From: Oscillospiraceae bacterium
GTDB lineage: Bacteria > Bacillota > Clostridia > Oscillospirales > Acutalibacteraceae
NCBI GenBank assembly: GCA_902792985.1
Contig: CADBBT010000012.1
Span: forward strand, 1 to 32,860
DNA: 32,860 bases
Direction of reading: 5' to 3'
This document shows positions 15,467 through 23,148 of this stretch, piece after piece. The notes under the pieces are model-generated. The model ran no database searches and was not told the origin of the DNA. It was given only the letters and a program-made list of their open reading frames with translations. The first letter of the stretch is position 1, and each line of letters begins with the position of its first letter. The translations under genes and the position numbers were made by a program.

Positions 15467-18400
15467 TTATCTTGCTTGAACCGCGTGGATGATCATGTGG
15501 ATGAACGCCACGATCCAGCCGATGACCGGAGTGTCCTCCCATTTTTCGTTGATGTCACACCAGGAGCAGCGACGCGGTGCGCTCGGCGTGGTGTTGCCGC
15601 CGTTGCCGGAATCATCCGTGGTCGGCTGATCGGTCGGTGTTTCTTCGTCCGGTTCCGTCACAGGCGCGCCGGTGGTCGTCATCGTGCCGAAGCCGCCGCT
15701 GCCCATGCCGTCGTTGAGGTTGAATTTACCGTAGGAGCTGCCGGTGCCTTGGTCACCGCTGTAGTTGACTGTCAGCTCATACGAGCCGTCGGAGAAGTGC
15801 GACTGGAACGCAACTTTACCTTCGGTGTCGGTGACGCCTTCCTCGCTCATGTCATTGCCTGTCAGGCGAACCTTCGCGCCGGAAAGCGCGACGCCTTTAT
15901 CGTTGCGCACATACGCCGTGAACAGTGTGTAGCTTCTGCCGCAGCCGAATTTGCAGGAGTAAACATCCCACTGAACGGATTGGTCAAAGACGTGGCCGCT
16001 GGCTGCCTCGTCGCGCACATAGTTGTGGTCAACGATCGGGAATTCCTGATCGCCCCGGATGAAGCCGCAGACGGAGCATTCCTCATACGCGGCGTAGCCC
16101 GGCTCGGTGCAGGTCGGTTCCTTGCCTTCCTTCGCAACAAACTTGTGTCCGGGTGCGGAACCGCTGAAGGTCTCCTCGCTTCTTGCGCCGCAGACGCAGC
16201 TCTTGACATAGGTCGGCGGGGTTGTGCAGTTGCCTTCATCGATCATGAACGCATCTTCTGCAACTTCTGTGAATTCGTGCGCGGCCGCGTTGCCGTAGGT
16301 GCCGCAGTTGTAGGTGCAGGCGAAAGCGTGCGTGCCGTCGCCGTTATCCTTGATCGCACCTTCAAAGATGTGCGGAAGCTGCGCGATCACGACGTCCGCG
16401 ATCTCGTTGTGGTTCTCGTCAAAGTCCTTGCCGCAGACAGAGCAGTGGAAGTGGCCGAGCGCGCCGGGCGCGGTACAGGACGTTTCAACCGCGGGGATCC
16501 AGGTGCCGTAATTGTGCCCGGGTGACGGGATGACATAGGTTTCGATCTCTTCCTTCGCTTCGTTGAAATATTTCTCACAAACGGAGCACTGATAGTAAGC
16601 AATGTTGCCGTCGCTCGTGCAGGTTTCGGACACTGCTGCGTGCAGCTCGCCGTAAGAGTGGCCCGACGAGGACGCGACGATGGAGGAAACCTCCTCCTTT
16701 GCCTCGTTGAAGTATTTCTCACAGACCGGGCAGTAATAATACGCGATATTGCCGTCTTCGGTGCAGGATGCTGCGGTTGCGGGCACAAGATCACCGTACT
16801 GGTGACCGGGCACTGCGCCTGTTGTTACATCGTTCGTGTCGGTCTGATCGCCGTAGGTCGCGGTGTAGGTCGTGTATGGTGCGGTTTCGCAGGTCGCGGC
16901 GTGGTCCTCGTGGCTCATCTGCGCCGCTTCATAGGTGATGTGTTCGCCGTTGTTTGCACAAACCAGCTTGGCCTGCGCGGTCGTGCCGTCTTCCGCCCAG
17001 ACGAAGGAGTCGAACGCGTAGGCGTGACCGGTGGCGGGGTCGCCAGCGATGCGGTTCGTGTCGGTGTGACCGTCGTAGCTCGCAATGTAATCGGTGTAGC
17101 CCGCGGCTTCGCATTCCGGTGCGTGAACGTCGGGCGTGATCGCCGCGTCGTAATAGGTTACATGGTTTGCATCCTTGCCGCAGACATATTTTGCTTTTGC
17201 GGTTTTGCCGTCTTCTGCCCAGACGAATTCGCTGAACGCGTAGGTGTGGCCGGTGGCCGTGCCTTCGTCCGTTACAGTCTTGCTGTCGGTCTGATCCCCA
17301 TAGGTCGCGGTGTAGACCGTGTAAGCGTCGTCTTCGCAGGTCGCTGCCGTGAACGCGCTGGACATTTCAGCGTCCACCTGCTTCGTGTGGCTCGCTTCGT
17401 TTCCGCAAACAAGGTTGACCTTTGCGGTCTTGTTGTCCGCCGCCCATGCGAAGGAAGCGAACTTCCATTCGTGGCCGGTCGCCGTGCCTGCGTCTGTTAC
17501 GGTCTTGCTGTCGGTGTTCGTGCCGTAGGTTGCGGTGTAGACCGTGTAAGCGTCGTCTTCGCAGGTCGCAGCCGTGAATGCGCTGGACATTTCAGCGTCC
17601 ACCTGACTCGTGTGGTTGCTGTCGTGGTCGCAGACAAGGTTGACCTTCGCGGTCTTGTTGTCCGCCGCCCATGCGAAGGAAGCGAACTTCCATTCGTGGC
17701 CGGTCGCCGTGCCTGCGTCTGTTACGGTCTTGCTGTCGGTGTTTTCGCCGTAGGTCGCGGTGTAGACCGTGTAAGCGTCGTCTTCGCAGGTCGCAGCCGT
17801 GAACGCGCTGGACATTTCAGCATCCACCTGCGTCGTGTGGCTCGCTTCGTTTCCACAAACAAGGTTGACTTTCGCGGTCTTGTTGTCCTCTGCCCAGGCG
17901 AAGGAGACGAACTGCCAGTTGTGATCGGTCGCCGTACCTTCGTCCGTCACGGTCTTGCTGTCGGTGTTCGTGCCGTAGGTCGCGGTGTAGACCGTGTAAG
18001 CGTCGTCTTCGCAGGTCGCAGCCGTGAACGCACTGGACATCGTTGCATCCACCTGCTTCGTGTGGCTCGCTTCGTTTCCGCAAACAAGGTTGACCTTTGC
18101 GGTCTTGTTATCCTCTGCCCAGGAGAAGGAGGCGAACTGCCAATTATGGTCGGTGGCGGTGCCTTCGTCCGTCACGGTCTTGCTGTCGGTATTCGTGCCA
18201 TAGGTCGCGGTGTAGACCGTGTAAGCGTCGTCTTCGCAGGTCGCAGCCGTGAATGCGCTGGACATTTCAGCGTCCACCTGTTTCGTGTGACTGCTGTCGT
18301 GGCTGCAGACAAGGTTGACCTTCGCGGTCTTGTTGTCCTCTGCCCATGCGAAGGAGGCGAACTGCCAATCGTGCTCGAGCGCCGTGCCGGTATGGATGAT

Positions 18401-21400
18401 CTGGGTCGTTGTGGTGTAGGTCGTGCCGTTATTCATAACGCTTGCCGTATAGACGGTGTAGCCGTCGTGTTCGCACACTGCGGGTGTATCCGCCGAGATG
18501 ACCGTCACTTCCGGTGTGATCGTATGATCGCAGCCGTCGCACTTGAACGTTGCGGTGATCTTGTTGTCCGCCGTCCAGGTGCCCCAGGTGGGCGCGCCGG
18601 TGTAGGTATGCGCGGTGATGCCGTCCTTTGCGTCGCAGTTTGCGCACTTGTTCCAGTGATTATTATCGTCGTATTGCGGAACGGTAAACTCGTGTGCGCC
18701 GGTCGCTTCAACCTCTTGGGTGTAGGTCGCGCCGCAGCCCGTTGCCTGGCAGGTATACGTTTTCACACCTGTGGTGGCGCAGCCGGGTTCCGTTGTGATC
18801 GTGCCGCTGTTCCAGTTGTGCGTCACAGTGCCGCCGTAGGTGCCGCAGCCGTTGACGCACAGGAAGGAGTGCGTGCCGTTTGCGCCGTTGCCGTCGCTTC
18901 TGACAGTGCCGGTGAAGTTGTGGCCACCCACGGTGTCCACAGTGCCGTAGCTTTCGCCGCAGGTGGCGCAGGTTGCCGCAGCAACGCAAGTTGCCGTGCC
19001 GCCGGCGCAGCTTTCCACGCCGACATTGACTTGAAGCGCACCGCCGATCTTGTTTTCAAGAATGCTGACCGTTGATTCGCGCTTGCCGAAGGTGAAGGTG
19101 TAATCCGTGCCCTGGGTCAGTGTCGTGTCGCCGGCTTTGACTTCAATGCTGTTTTTCAGATGGTGATCCGCGGCGGGAACGACACGAAGGGTGATCGCTG
19201 CCGCGCCGTCCACAGCTGTGTAATCACCCGAGGTGTTGTCTGCATAGGTGATTTGATAATTGTCGCGGGTCCAGTAGGCATAAAGCGGGATGGCTTTGTT
19301 CGTGCCAATCTGGGTATACAAATTTCTGCTTGTGAACGCGCCGGTTCTGTCGATGTACTGGGTGCCGTTGCCGTTTTGCAATGAGAAGTAGCCCTGGAAG
19401 GTGTAGCCCAGACGGGTGGGAACGGCGACCGAGCTCAGGGATGATGTGCAGCCGGTGTTGCTGTAGTAGCCGGGTTGTTCAAAACGGTAGTAAACATCGG
19501 AAGTGCCGCCGGTGCCGCTCGCTTTGTTGAGCGTGGCATGAATCGTGTGGGGCTTCCATGCTGCATAAAGAACGGTATCTTCGTTCTTGGTGAATGTACC
19601 GCCCGCAGCGTAATCGCCTGCAAGCGCATCACTTGATTCTGCCCAGCCGTCGAAATCGTATCCGTTTGGTACGGGTGTCGGCGAAGCGTCAGAAAGGGTG
19701 ATGCTTCGGTTGTAATACTTTTTCTGAGATGCAATAGATGCGGGCGAGGTAGCGCCGTTCAGATCGTAGCTGACCGTGTAAATGTTTTCCAGCGCAAACG
19801 GAATGGTACCGGTAGCGGATGTATAGTAGTATTTCACGCCGAACAAATAGGTCGTTCCGGCGGTAAATTCCTTTTCAAAACGGAACTGATTGCTTGACTG
19901 GCCGAGCTCGGAGATTCCTTGATCGTCGCTGGTAGCAGCAGATGTAACGTTGCTTGCCCAGGTTTGCGGATCGTATTGCAAAGCGAATGTATCCGTTGGA
20001 CTGGTTGCATAAAACACATAGTTTCTTGTTTCACTCGGGGTGAAGGAATAAAAATTGACCTGACCGCCGGCGCCGATTTCTGCGTTGCCGCTGGAATTCG
20101 GCGAAATCACCGTGGGATTGTTCGGATTCCAAAGCGCATAGTATGTTGTATCCGATCCCGGAACGGTAATAGTCGCGGAAGGAAGTTTAACACTTGAGTT
20201 TTGGGCTCCGTCTCCGCTGGTTGACCAGCCGAGCAGCGTATGGCCGGAGCGGGAAACGCCGGAATAGTTGAAGCTCATAGAGCTGTAGCCTTTTGGCAGC
20301 TTGTAAGATTTTGATATGCCGCCGGTCGCGTTGAAGGTGATGTTGACCGGCGTTGCAACGCGAGCGGGAAGACTGCCGGAATTGCTGCTGTCATAAGCAA
20401 AAACTCTAAAGAAATATGTTGTGCCGGATGTCAGCGAGATTTCATGATAAACTTGAAAGCTTGACATGCCAAGCATATTGATGATAGTTGAATCCCCATC
20501 GTCCTGACCGGTTGTAGAAGTAGTGTTTGTTCCCGTATACAGTTCGTATTTTGTGTCAAAAGAAGCATGTGTCAGAAAAAGGAAGGTGCCGGAGGAAGAC
20601 GGTGTGTATTTATACCAAACCGATTTCCCGGCTGCAAGAGAAGCCGTTCCGTCAGTGTCTATTGTCAATGTCGGGATCGCATTTCGAAGTGCGTTCACCG
20701 CATTGTCAATTGTGGTTTGGTTGCTTGTGGTATAGCCGTCGGCAAGGTCGGCAAGAATGCTGCTCGCCGTGTTCAGCGCGTTGACAAGAGCAGAGTTTGC
20801 GTCGCCGCCGTTTTCATAGATCCACTTTTTATGTGCGTATTCTGAACGCAGCGTGTTGGAATTCACGGCTTCGCAAGAAGTGTGATAGTACATTGTAATA
20901 TCATCGCCGCCGGCACTTCTGTTCAGGTCGGGACGTCCGCTGCCGGGGGAGTTGATGGCAATAGCGGAATACCAGCCGGAACCGTTGAAATAGGTGTTTC
21001 CTTCTTTGATGCTTGGCGGCAGAGCTTCTCCGTCAGAGGTGTCAATGGCTGTCACGCAGTCGATGGCAGGGCCGTAGTTGCGATCATAGGTGGCATACAG
21101 AAGAATGTCTTTGCCGCCTGCGCCTTTGTTCAGGTCGACAGCGCCGTCGGAATAAAGCTTTGGCGCATATGTGCTGTTGGCGCCGCTGTTGGCTTTCCAC
21201 CAGGTTACGGTTTTACCGTTGACGGTTGCCGAGACGGAGTTGTCGGATTTATAGTTACCCCATTCACTCGTTTCAATACCAACGGATTTACATGCGTTTG
21301 CCGCAGTCGGATCGTCGGTCAGCGTGTAGCCGAAATAGACATAGGAACCGCCGGCGTCTTCGTTCAGATCCTGATTGACCCACGCTGCGTTATGCGCATA

Positions 21401-21955
21401 GTCGTGAACCGCATTGTGGGAATCCGGGAATGTGCTGCCGCTGGAAAAACCCGACGGCTTGCACTGGCTTTGTGCGTCGCTTTTGGAACTGTCATAGGTC
21501 AACTGAAAGTTTTTCACAAATTTTGTGCCGGACGGGTAATAATACTCCGTGCTGTACGGCTGTGGGAAAGAAACGTAATAGTCGATCGCAGTATAATAAC
21601 TGCCGTTCACGTAAATATGCGTATGATACAAACCGCCCTCGTTTTTAAAATCACTGGTTTTGATCTCAACGCGGTAGTTGTAGGAGCCGCCGTTCGCGGT
21701 ATAACTGCCCGACGTCATATTGATCCACGGACATACATCCTGTCCGTTGTATTCCGTCCACGTCGGAGCCTGGATGGTTGAGACGGAGCCGGAATAATAG
21801 ACATACACATATGCGCCGGTACTGGTCGGCTCAACGGTGATGTTGCTTGCCGCAGATGCTTTCGTCGGTGCAACGAACACCCAAGCGCTCATGACCATCA
21901 ACACAGTCATCAGTACAGCGAGTGAACGTCGCAGTTTGATTGAATGGTTTTTCAT
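15467..21955 (-). CDS. Giant secreted multidomain surface protein (GBS-Bsp, MABP-like, PPC, InlB-type and Cys-rich repeats)
   Basis: The 2162-residue protein starts at the ATG (21955) behind GGAGGC, with a signal peptide ending near VAPTKASAAS (1-36). In order: a GBS-Bsp-like repeat (about 42-130), three DLNxxAGGxxI/VxxxY motifs (196, 274, 343) like an MABP beta-prism, a helical FIVAR-like segment (about 386-428), PPC-like beta domains (about 430-550 and 635-745), and interleaved InlB-type (Flg_new) repeats. Next come Cys-x2-Cys/Gly-His modules, including five near-identical 75-residue copies, then a CnaB-like domain (about 2005-2070), a Thr/Pro/Gly linker, and a tail with CSWC and a Gly-Trp/Ile-His helix. 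No LPXTG or enzyme motif is seen. It is probably cell-surface adhesion or matrix binding. The domain names are by eye, and the biological role is unknown. Confidence 0.85.
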   Translation of the reverse strand: MKNHSIKLRRSLAVLMTVLMVMSAWVFVAPTKASAASNITVEPTSTGAYVYVYYSGSVSTIQAPTWTEYNGQDVCPWINMTSGSYTANGGSYNYRVEIKTSDFKNEGGLYHTHIYVNGSYYTAIDYYVSFPQPYSTEYYYPSGTKFVKNFQLTYDSSKSDAQSQCKPSGFSSGSTFPDSHNAVHDYAHNAAWVNQDLNEDAGGSYVYFGYTLTDDPTAANACKSVGIETSEWGNYKSDNSVSATVNGKTVTWWKANSGANSTYAPKLYSDGAVDLNKGAGGKDILLYATYDRNYGPAIDCVTAIDTSDGEALPPSIKEGNTYFNGSGWYSAIAINSPGSGRPDLNRSAGGDDITMYYHTSCEAVNSNTLRSEYAHKKWIYENGGDANSALVNALNTASSILADLADGYTTSNQTTIDNAVNALRNAIPTLTIDTDGTASLAAGKSVWYKYTPSSSGTFLFLTHASFDTKYELYTGTNTTSTTGQDDGDSTIINMLGMSSFQVYHEISLTSGTTYFFRVFAYDSSNSGSLPARVATPVNITFNATGGISKSYKLPKGYSSMSFNYSGVSRSGHTLLGWSTSGDGAQNSSVKLPSATITVPGSDTTYYALWNPNNPTVISPNSSGNAEIGAGGQVNFYSFTPSETRNYVFYATSPTDTFALQYDPQTWASNVTSAATSDDQGISELGQSSNQFRFEKEFTAGTTYLFGVKYYYTSATGTIPFALENIYTVSYDLNGATSPASIASQKKYYNRSITLSDASPTPVPNGYDFDGWAESSDALAGDYAAGGTFTKNEDTVLYAAWKPHTIHATLNKASGTGGTSDVYYRFEQPGYYSNTGCTSSLSSVAVPTRLGYTFQGYFSLQNGNGTQYIDRTGAFTSRNLYTQIGTNKAIPLYAYWTRDNYQITYADNTSGDYTAVDGAAAITLRVVPAADHHLKNSIEVKAGDTTLTQGTDYTFTFGKRESTVSILENKIGGALQVNVGVESCAGGTATCVAAATCATCGESYGTVDTVGGHNFTGTVRSDGNGANGTHSFLCVNGCGTYGGTVTHNWNSGTITTEPGCATTGVKTYTCQATGCGATYTQEVEATGAHEFTVPQYDDNNHWNKCANCDAKDGITAHTYTGAPTWGTWTADNKITATFKCDGCDHTITPEVTVISADTPAVCEHDGYTVYTASVMNNGTTYTTTTQIIHTGTALEHDWQFASFAWAEDNKTAKVNLVCSHDSSHTKQVDAEMSSAFTAATCEDDAYTVYTATYGTNTDSKTVTDEGTATDHNWQFASFSWAEDNKTAKVNLVCGNEASHTKQVDATMSSAFTAATCEDDAYTVYTATYGTNTDSKTVTDEGTATDHNWQFVSFAWAEDNKTAKVNLVCGNEASHTTQVDAEMSSAFTAATCEDDAYTVYTATYGENTDSKTVTDAGTATGHEWKFASFAWAADNKTAKVNLVCDHDSNHTSQVDAEMSSAFTAATCEDDAYTVYTATYGTNTDSKTVTDAGTATGHEWKFASFAWAADNKTAKVNLVCGNEASHTKQVDAEMSSAFTAATCEDDAYTVYTATYGDQTDSKTVTDEGTATGHTYAFSEFVWAEDGKTAKAKYVCGKDANHVTYYDAAITPDVHAPECEAAGYTDYIASYDGHTDTNRIAGDPATGHAYAFDSFVWAEDGTTAQAKLVCANNGEHITYEAAQMSHEDHAATCETAPYTTYTATYGDQTDTNDVTTGAVPGHQYGDLVPATAASCTEDGNIAYYYCPVCEKYFNEAKEEVSSIVASSSGHSYGELHAAVSETCTSDGNIAYYQCSVCEKYFNEAKEEIETYVIPSPGHNYGTWIPAVETSCTAPGALGHFHCSVCGKDFDENHNEIADVVIAQLPHIFEGAIKDNGDGTHAFACTYNCGTYGNAAAHEFTEVAEDAFMIDEGNCTTPPTYVKSCVCGARSEETFSGSAPGHKFVAKEGKEPTCTEPGYAAYEECSVCGFIRGDQEFPIVDHNYVRDEAASGHVFDQSVQWDVYSCKFGCGRSYTLFTAYVRNDKGVALSGAKVRLTGNDMSEEGVTDTEGKVAFQSHFSDGSYELTVNYSGDQGTGSSYGKFNLNDGMGSGGFGTMTTTGAPVTEPDEETPTDQPTTDDSGNGGNTTPSAPRRCSWCDINEKWEDTPVIGWIVAFIHMIIHAVQAR
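17252..18376 (-). repeat. Five tandem 225-bp in-frame repeats in the giant gene
   Basis: Copies start (minus strand) near 18376, 18151, 17926, 17701 and 17476, each 225 bp and encoding 75 residues with the core AKVNLVC, SSAFTAATCEDDAYTVYTA and DSKTVTD. Two degenerate copies follow toward 16800. The near identity at DNA level implies recent duplication or gene conversion. Confidence 0.92.
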
Positions 21956-21972
21956 AATTTTGCCTCCTTCTA

Positions 21973-21987
21973 ATTGTATAATACAAT
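21973..21987. promoter_or_regulatory. Perfect 7-1-7 inverted repeat at the start of the minus giant-gene transcript
   Basis: ATTGTAT, one A, ATACAAT. It lies just past the -10 of the minus-strand promoter, where a repressor could block it, or it may form a small 5' RNA hairpin ahead of the ribosome site. No regulator gene is near. Confidence 0.35.
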
Positions 21988-21995
21988 ACATATAC

Positions 21996-22024
21996 ATTTT
22001 ACGCTGTTTTAAATGGTTTTGCAA
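21996..22024 (-). promoter_or_regulatory. Promoter of the minus-strand giant gene
   Basis: On the minus strand: TTGCAA (22019-22024), a 17-nt spacer and TAAAAT (21996-22001), about 40 bp before the start. Confidence 0.7.
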
Positions 22025-22164
22025 TTGTAGTTTTTCATAAAGAATACGGTGTAGACTTGTTGAATTTTACAATACGGAATTACATATTTCCATATTCGAA
22101 AAAACCAACTTCTTTTTGCACAAAACCCGGCTGATTTTTTTGTGTATTATTTCGAAAAAAATTC

Positions 22165-22193
22165 TTGACGTTTTTGCCTTTTTCATGTAGAAT
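22165..22193 (+). promoter_or_regulatory. Promoter of the plus-strand giant gene
   Basis: TTGACG (22165-22170), a 17-nt spacer and TAGAAT (22188-22193). A direct repeat TCATGTAG (22183-22190 and 22196-22203) straddles the -10 and the transcription start. Confidence 0.72.
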
Positions 22194-22251
22194 AATCATG
22201 TAGGAAACTATAACCCGCAATATAAACATATGTTTGCAGGAGGTATTTTTT

Positions 22252-23148
22252 ATGGTAAGCAAAATCAAACGCGGATCGCGGCGCATGTTTGCGGTCGCCC
22301 TCTCGGTGCTCATGCTGCTGAGCGCCTGGGTGTTCGTTGCGCCGGAGACGCTGCCGAAAGCCAGTGCGGCGAATACTGCACTGACAGACTGGCCGGATAG
22401 TGGTGACCTGAACGGAAAATACAAGGTTACCTCTAACAAATCGGTCGCTGCAGGCTCTAACAGAAAGATTACTGGTAACACAGTTATTTATATCGCATCT
22501 GGCGCGACCTTAACTGTTACTGGTGGCGGTGGCTCTGGAACGAGTGGCGGTAACCCCGGCATCTTTGTTCAAAGCGGATATACACTTGTCATCACTGGAC
22601 CGGGTAAGCTTGTTGCAACCGGCGGCGCCGGCGCGAAAGGTTCAAATGGTAGCGGCGGCGGTTCACCTGATGGCGGCGCCGGCGGCGCCGGCGGCGGTGG
22701 TGGCGGTGCCGGTATCGGCACCAGCGGCGGCGGCGGTGGCGCCGGCGGCGCAACAAGAACCGGCCGAGATCATAATGGTAATGGCGGCAGCGGCGGCAGC
22801 AACGGCGGCAACGGCGGCACCATCGATATTATGGACAGCATTACAAGCAGCAACTATTCAAATAATTCCGGCAGTACCGGCGGCGGCGGCAGTGGCGGCG
22901 GCGGTACGTCCGGCAGTTCCACCAGCCGCGGCGGCGGCGGCGGTGGCGGCGGCGGCGGCGTGGCAATAAGGGACGTGGCGGTGCCGGAGGCGCTGATAAC
23001 GGTTCCGCAGGTACCAACAGTGGTTCACGTAATTCCGGCGGCAGCGGCGGCGGCCATGGTGGCAACGGTTCGATTACCGTGCATCGAAGCGACGGCAGTA
23101 CTTCTGCCAATGGTGCCCCTGATTTTGCAAAAGGCACTGTTAGTTTAA
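22252..23148 (+). CDS. N-terminal part of a frameshifted giant secreted protein: signal peptide and glycine-rich region
   Basis: The reading frame opens at the ATG (22252) behind GCAGGAGG with a signal peptide (SAWVFVAP, then LPKASA) almost identical to that of the divergent giant protein. Residues 40-115 are beta-rich (IYIASGATLTVTG, GIFVQSGYTLVITGPG) and look like a short parallel beta-helix, followed by a glycine-rich region (about 120-236). From about 22960 the frame turns to an Ala/Val/Pro sequence unlike the rest and stops at 23148. The natural continuation lies in the -1 frame, which joins the long downstream reading frame. This is thus the 5' end of one gene of about 2130 codons, split by a single-base deletion. 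A start 18 bp earlier (TTG) would overlap the ribosome site. Confidence 0.75.
   Translation: MVSKIKRGSRRMFAVALSVLMLLSAWVFVAPETLPKASAANTALTDWPDSGDLNGKYKVTSNKSVAAGSNRKITGNTVIYIASGATLTVTGGGGSGTSGGNPGIFVQSGYTLVITGPGKLVATGGAGAKGSNGSGGGSPDGGAGGAGGGGGGAGIGTSGGGGGAGGATRTGRDHNGNGGSGGSNGGNGGTIDIMDSITSSNYSNNSGSTGGGGSGGGGTSGSSTSRGGGGGGGGGGVAIRDVAVPEALITVPQVPTVVHVIPAAAAAAMVATVRLPCIEATAVLLPMVPLILQKALLV
22957..22964 (+). other. Frameshift point in the GGC tract of the giant gene
   Basis: The sequence reads GGCGTGGCAATAAG. Inserting one G after 22960 gives GGC GGT GGC AAT AAG and joins the glycine-rich frame to the downstream frame (GNKGRGGAGGADNGSAG). Everything on both sides then reads as one protein. It may be a true mutation, a phase-variable state or a sequencing/assembly slip in a GC-rich repeat. 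Confidence 0.8.

Noticed and set aside
17252-18376. CRISPR array
   Set aside because: The repeats are 225 bp, contiguous and coding, with no spacers. The heptad arrays also lack spacers, and no cas gene is present.
16640-19075. Plus-strand open frame of 811 codons
   Set aside because: It is antisense to the Cys-rich repeats of the minus giant gene.
22940-22965. Programmed ribosomal frameshift
   Set aside because: No slippery heptamer or downstream pseudoknot was evident. A one-base loss explains the data more simply.
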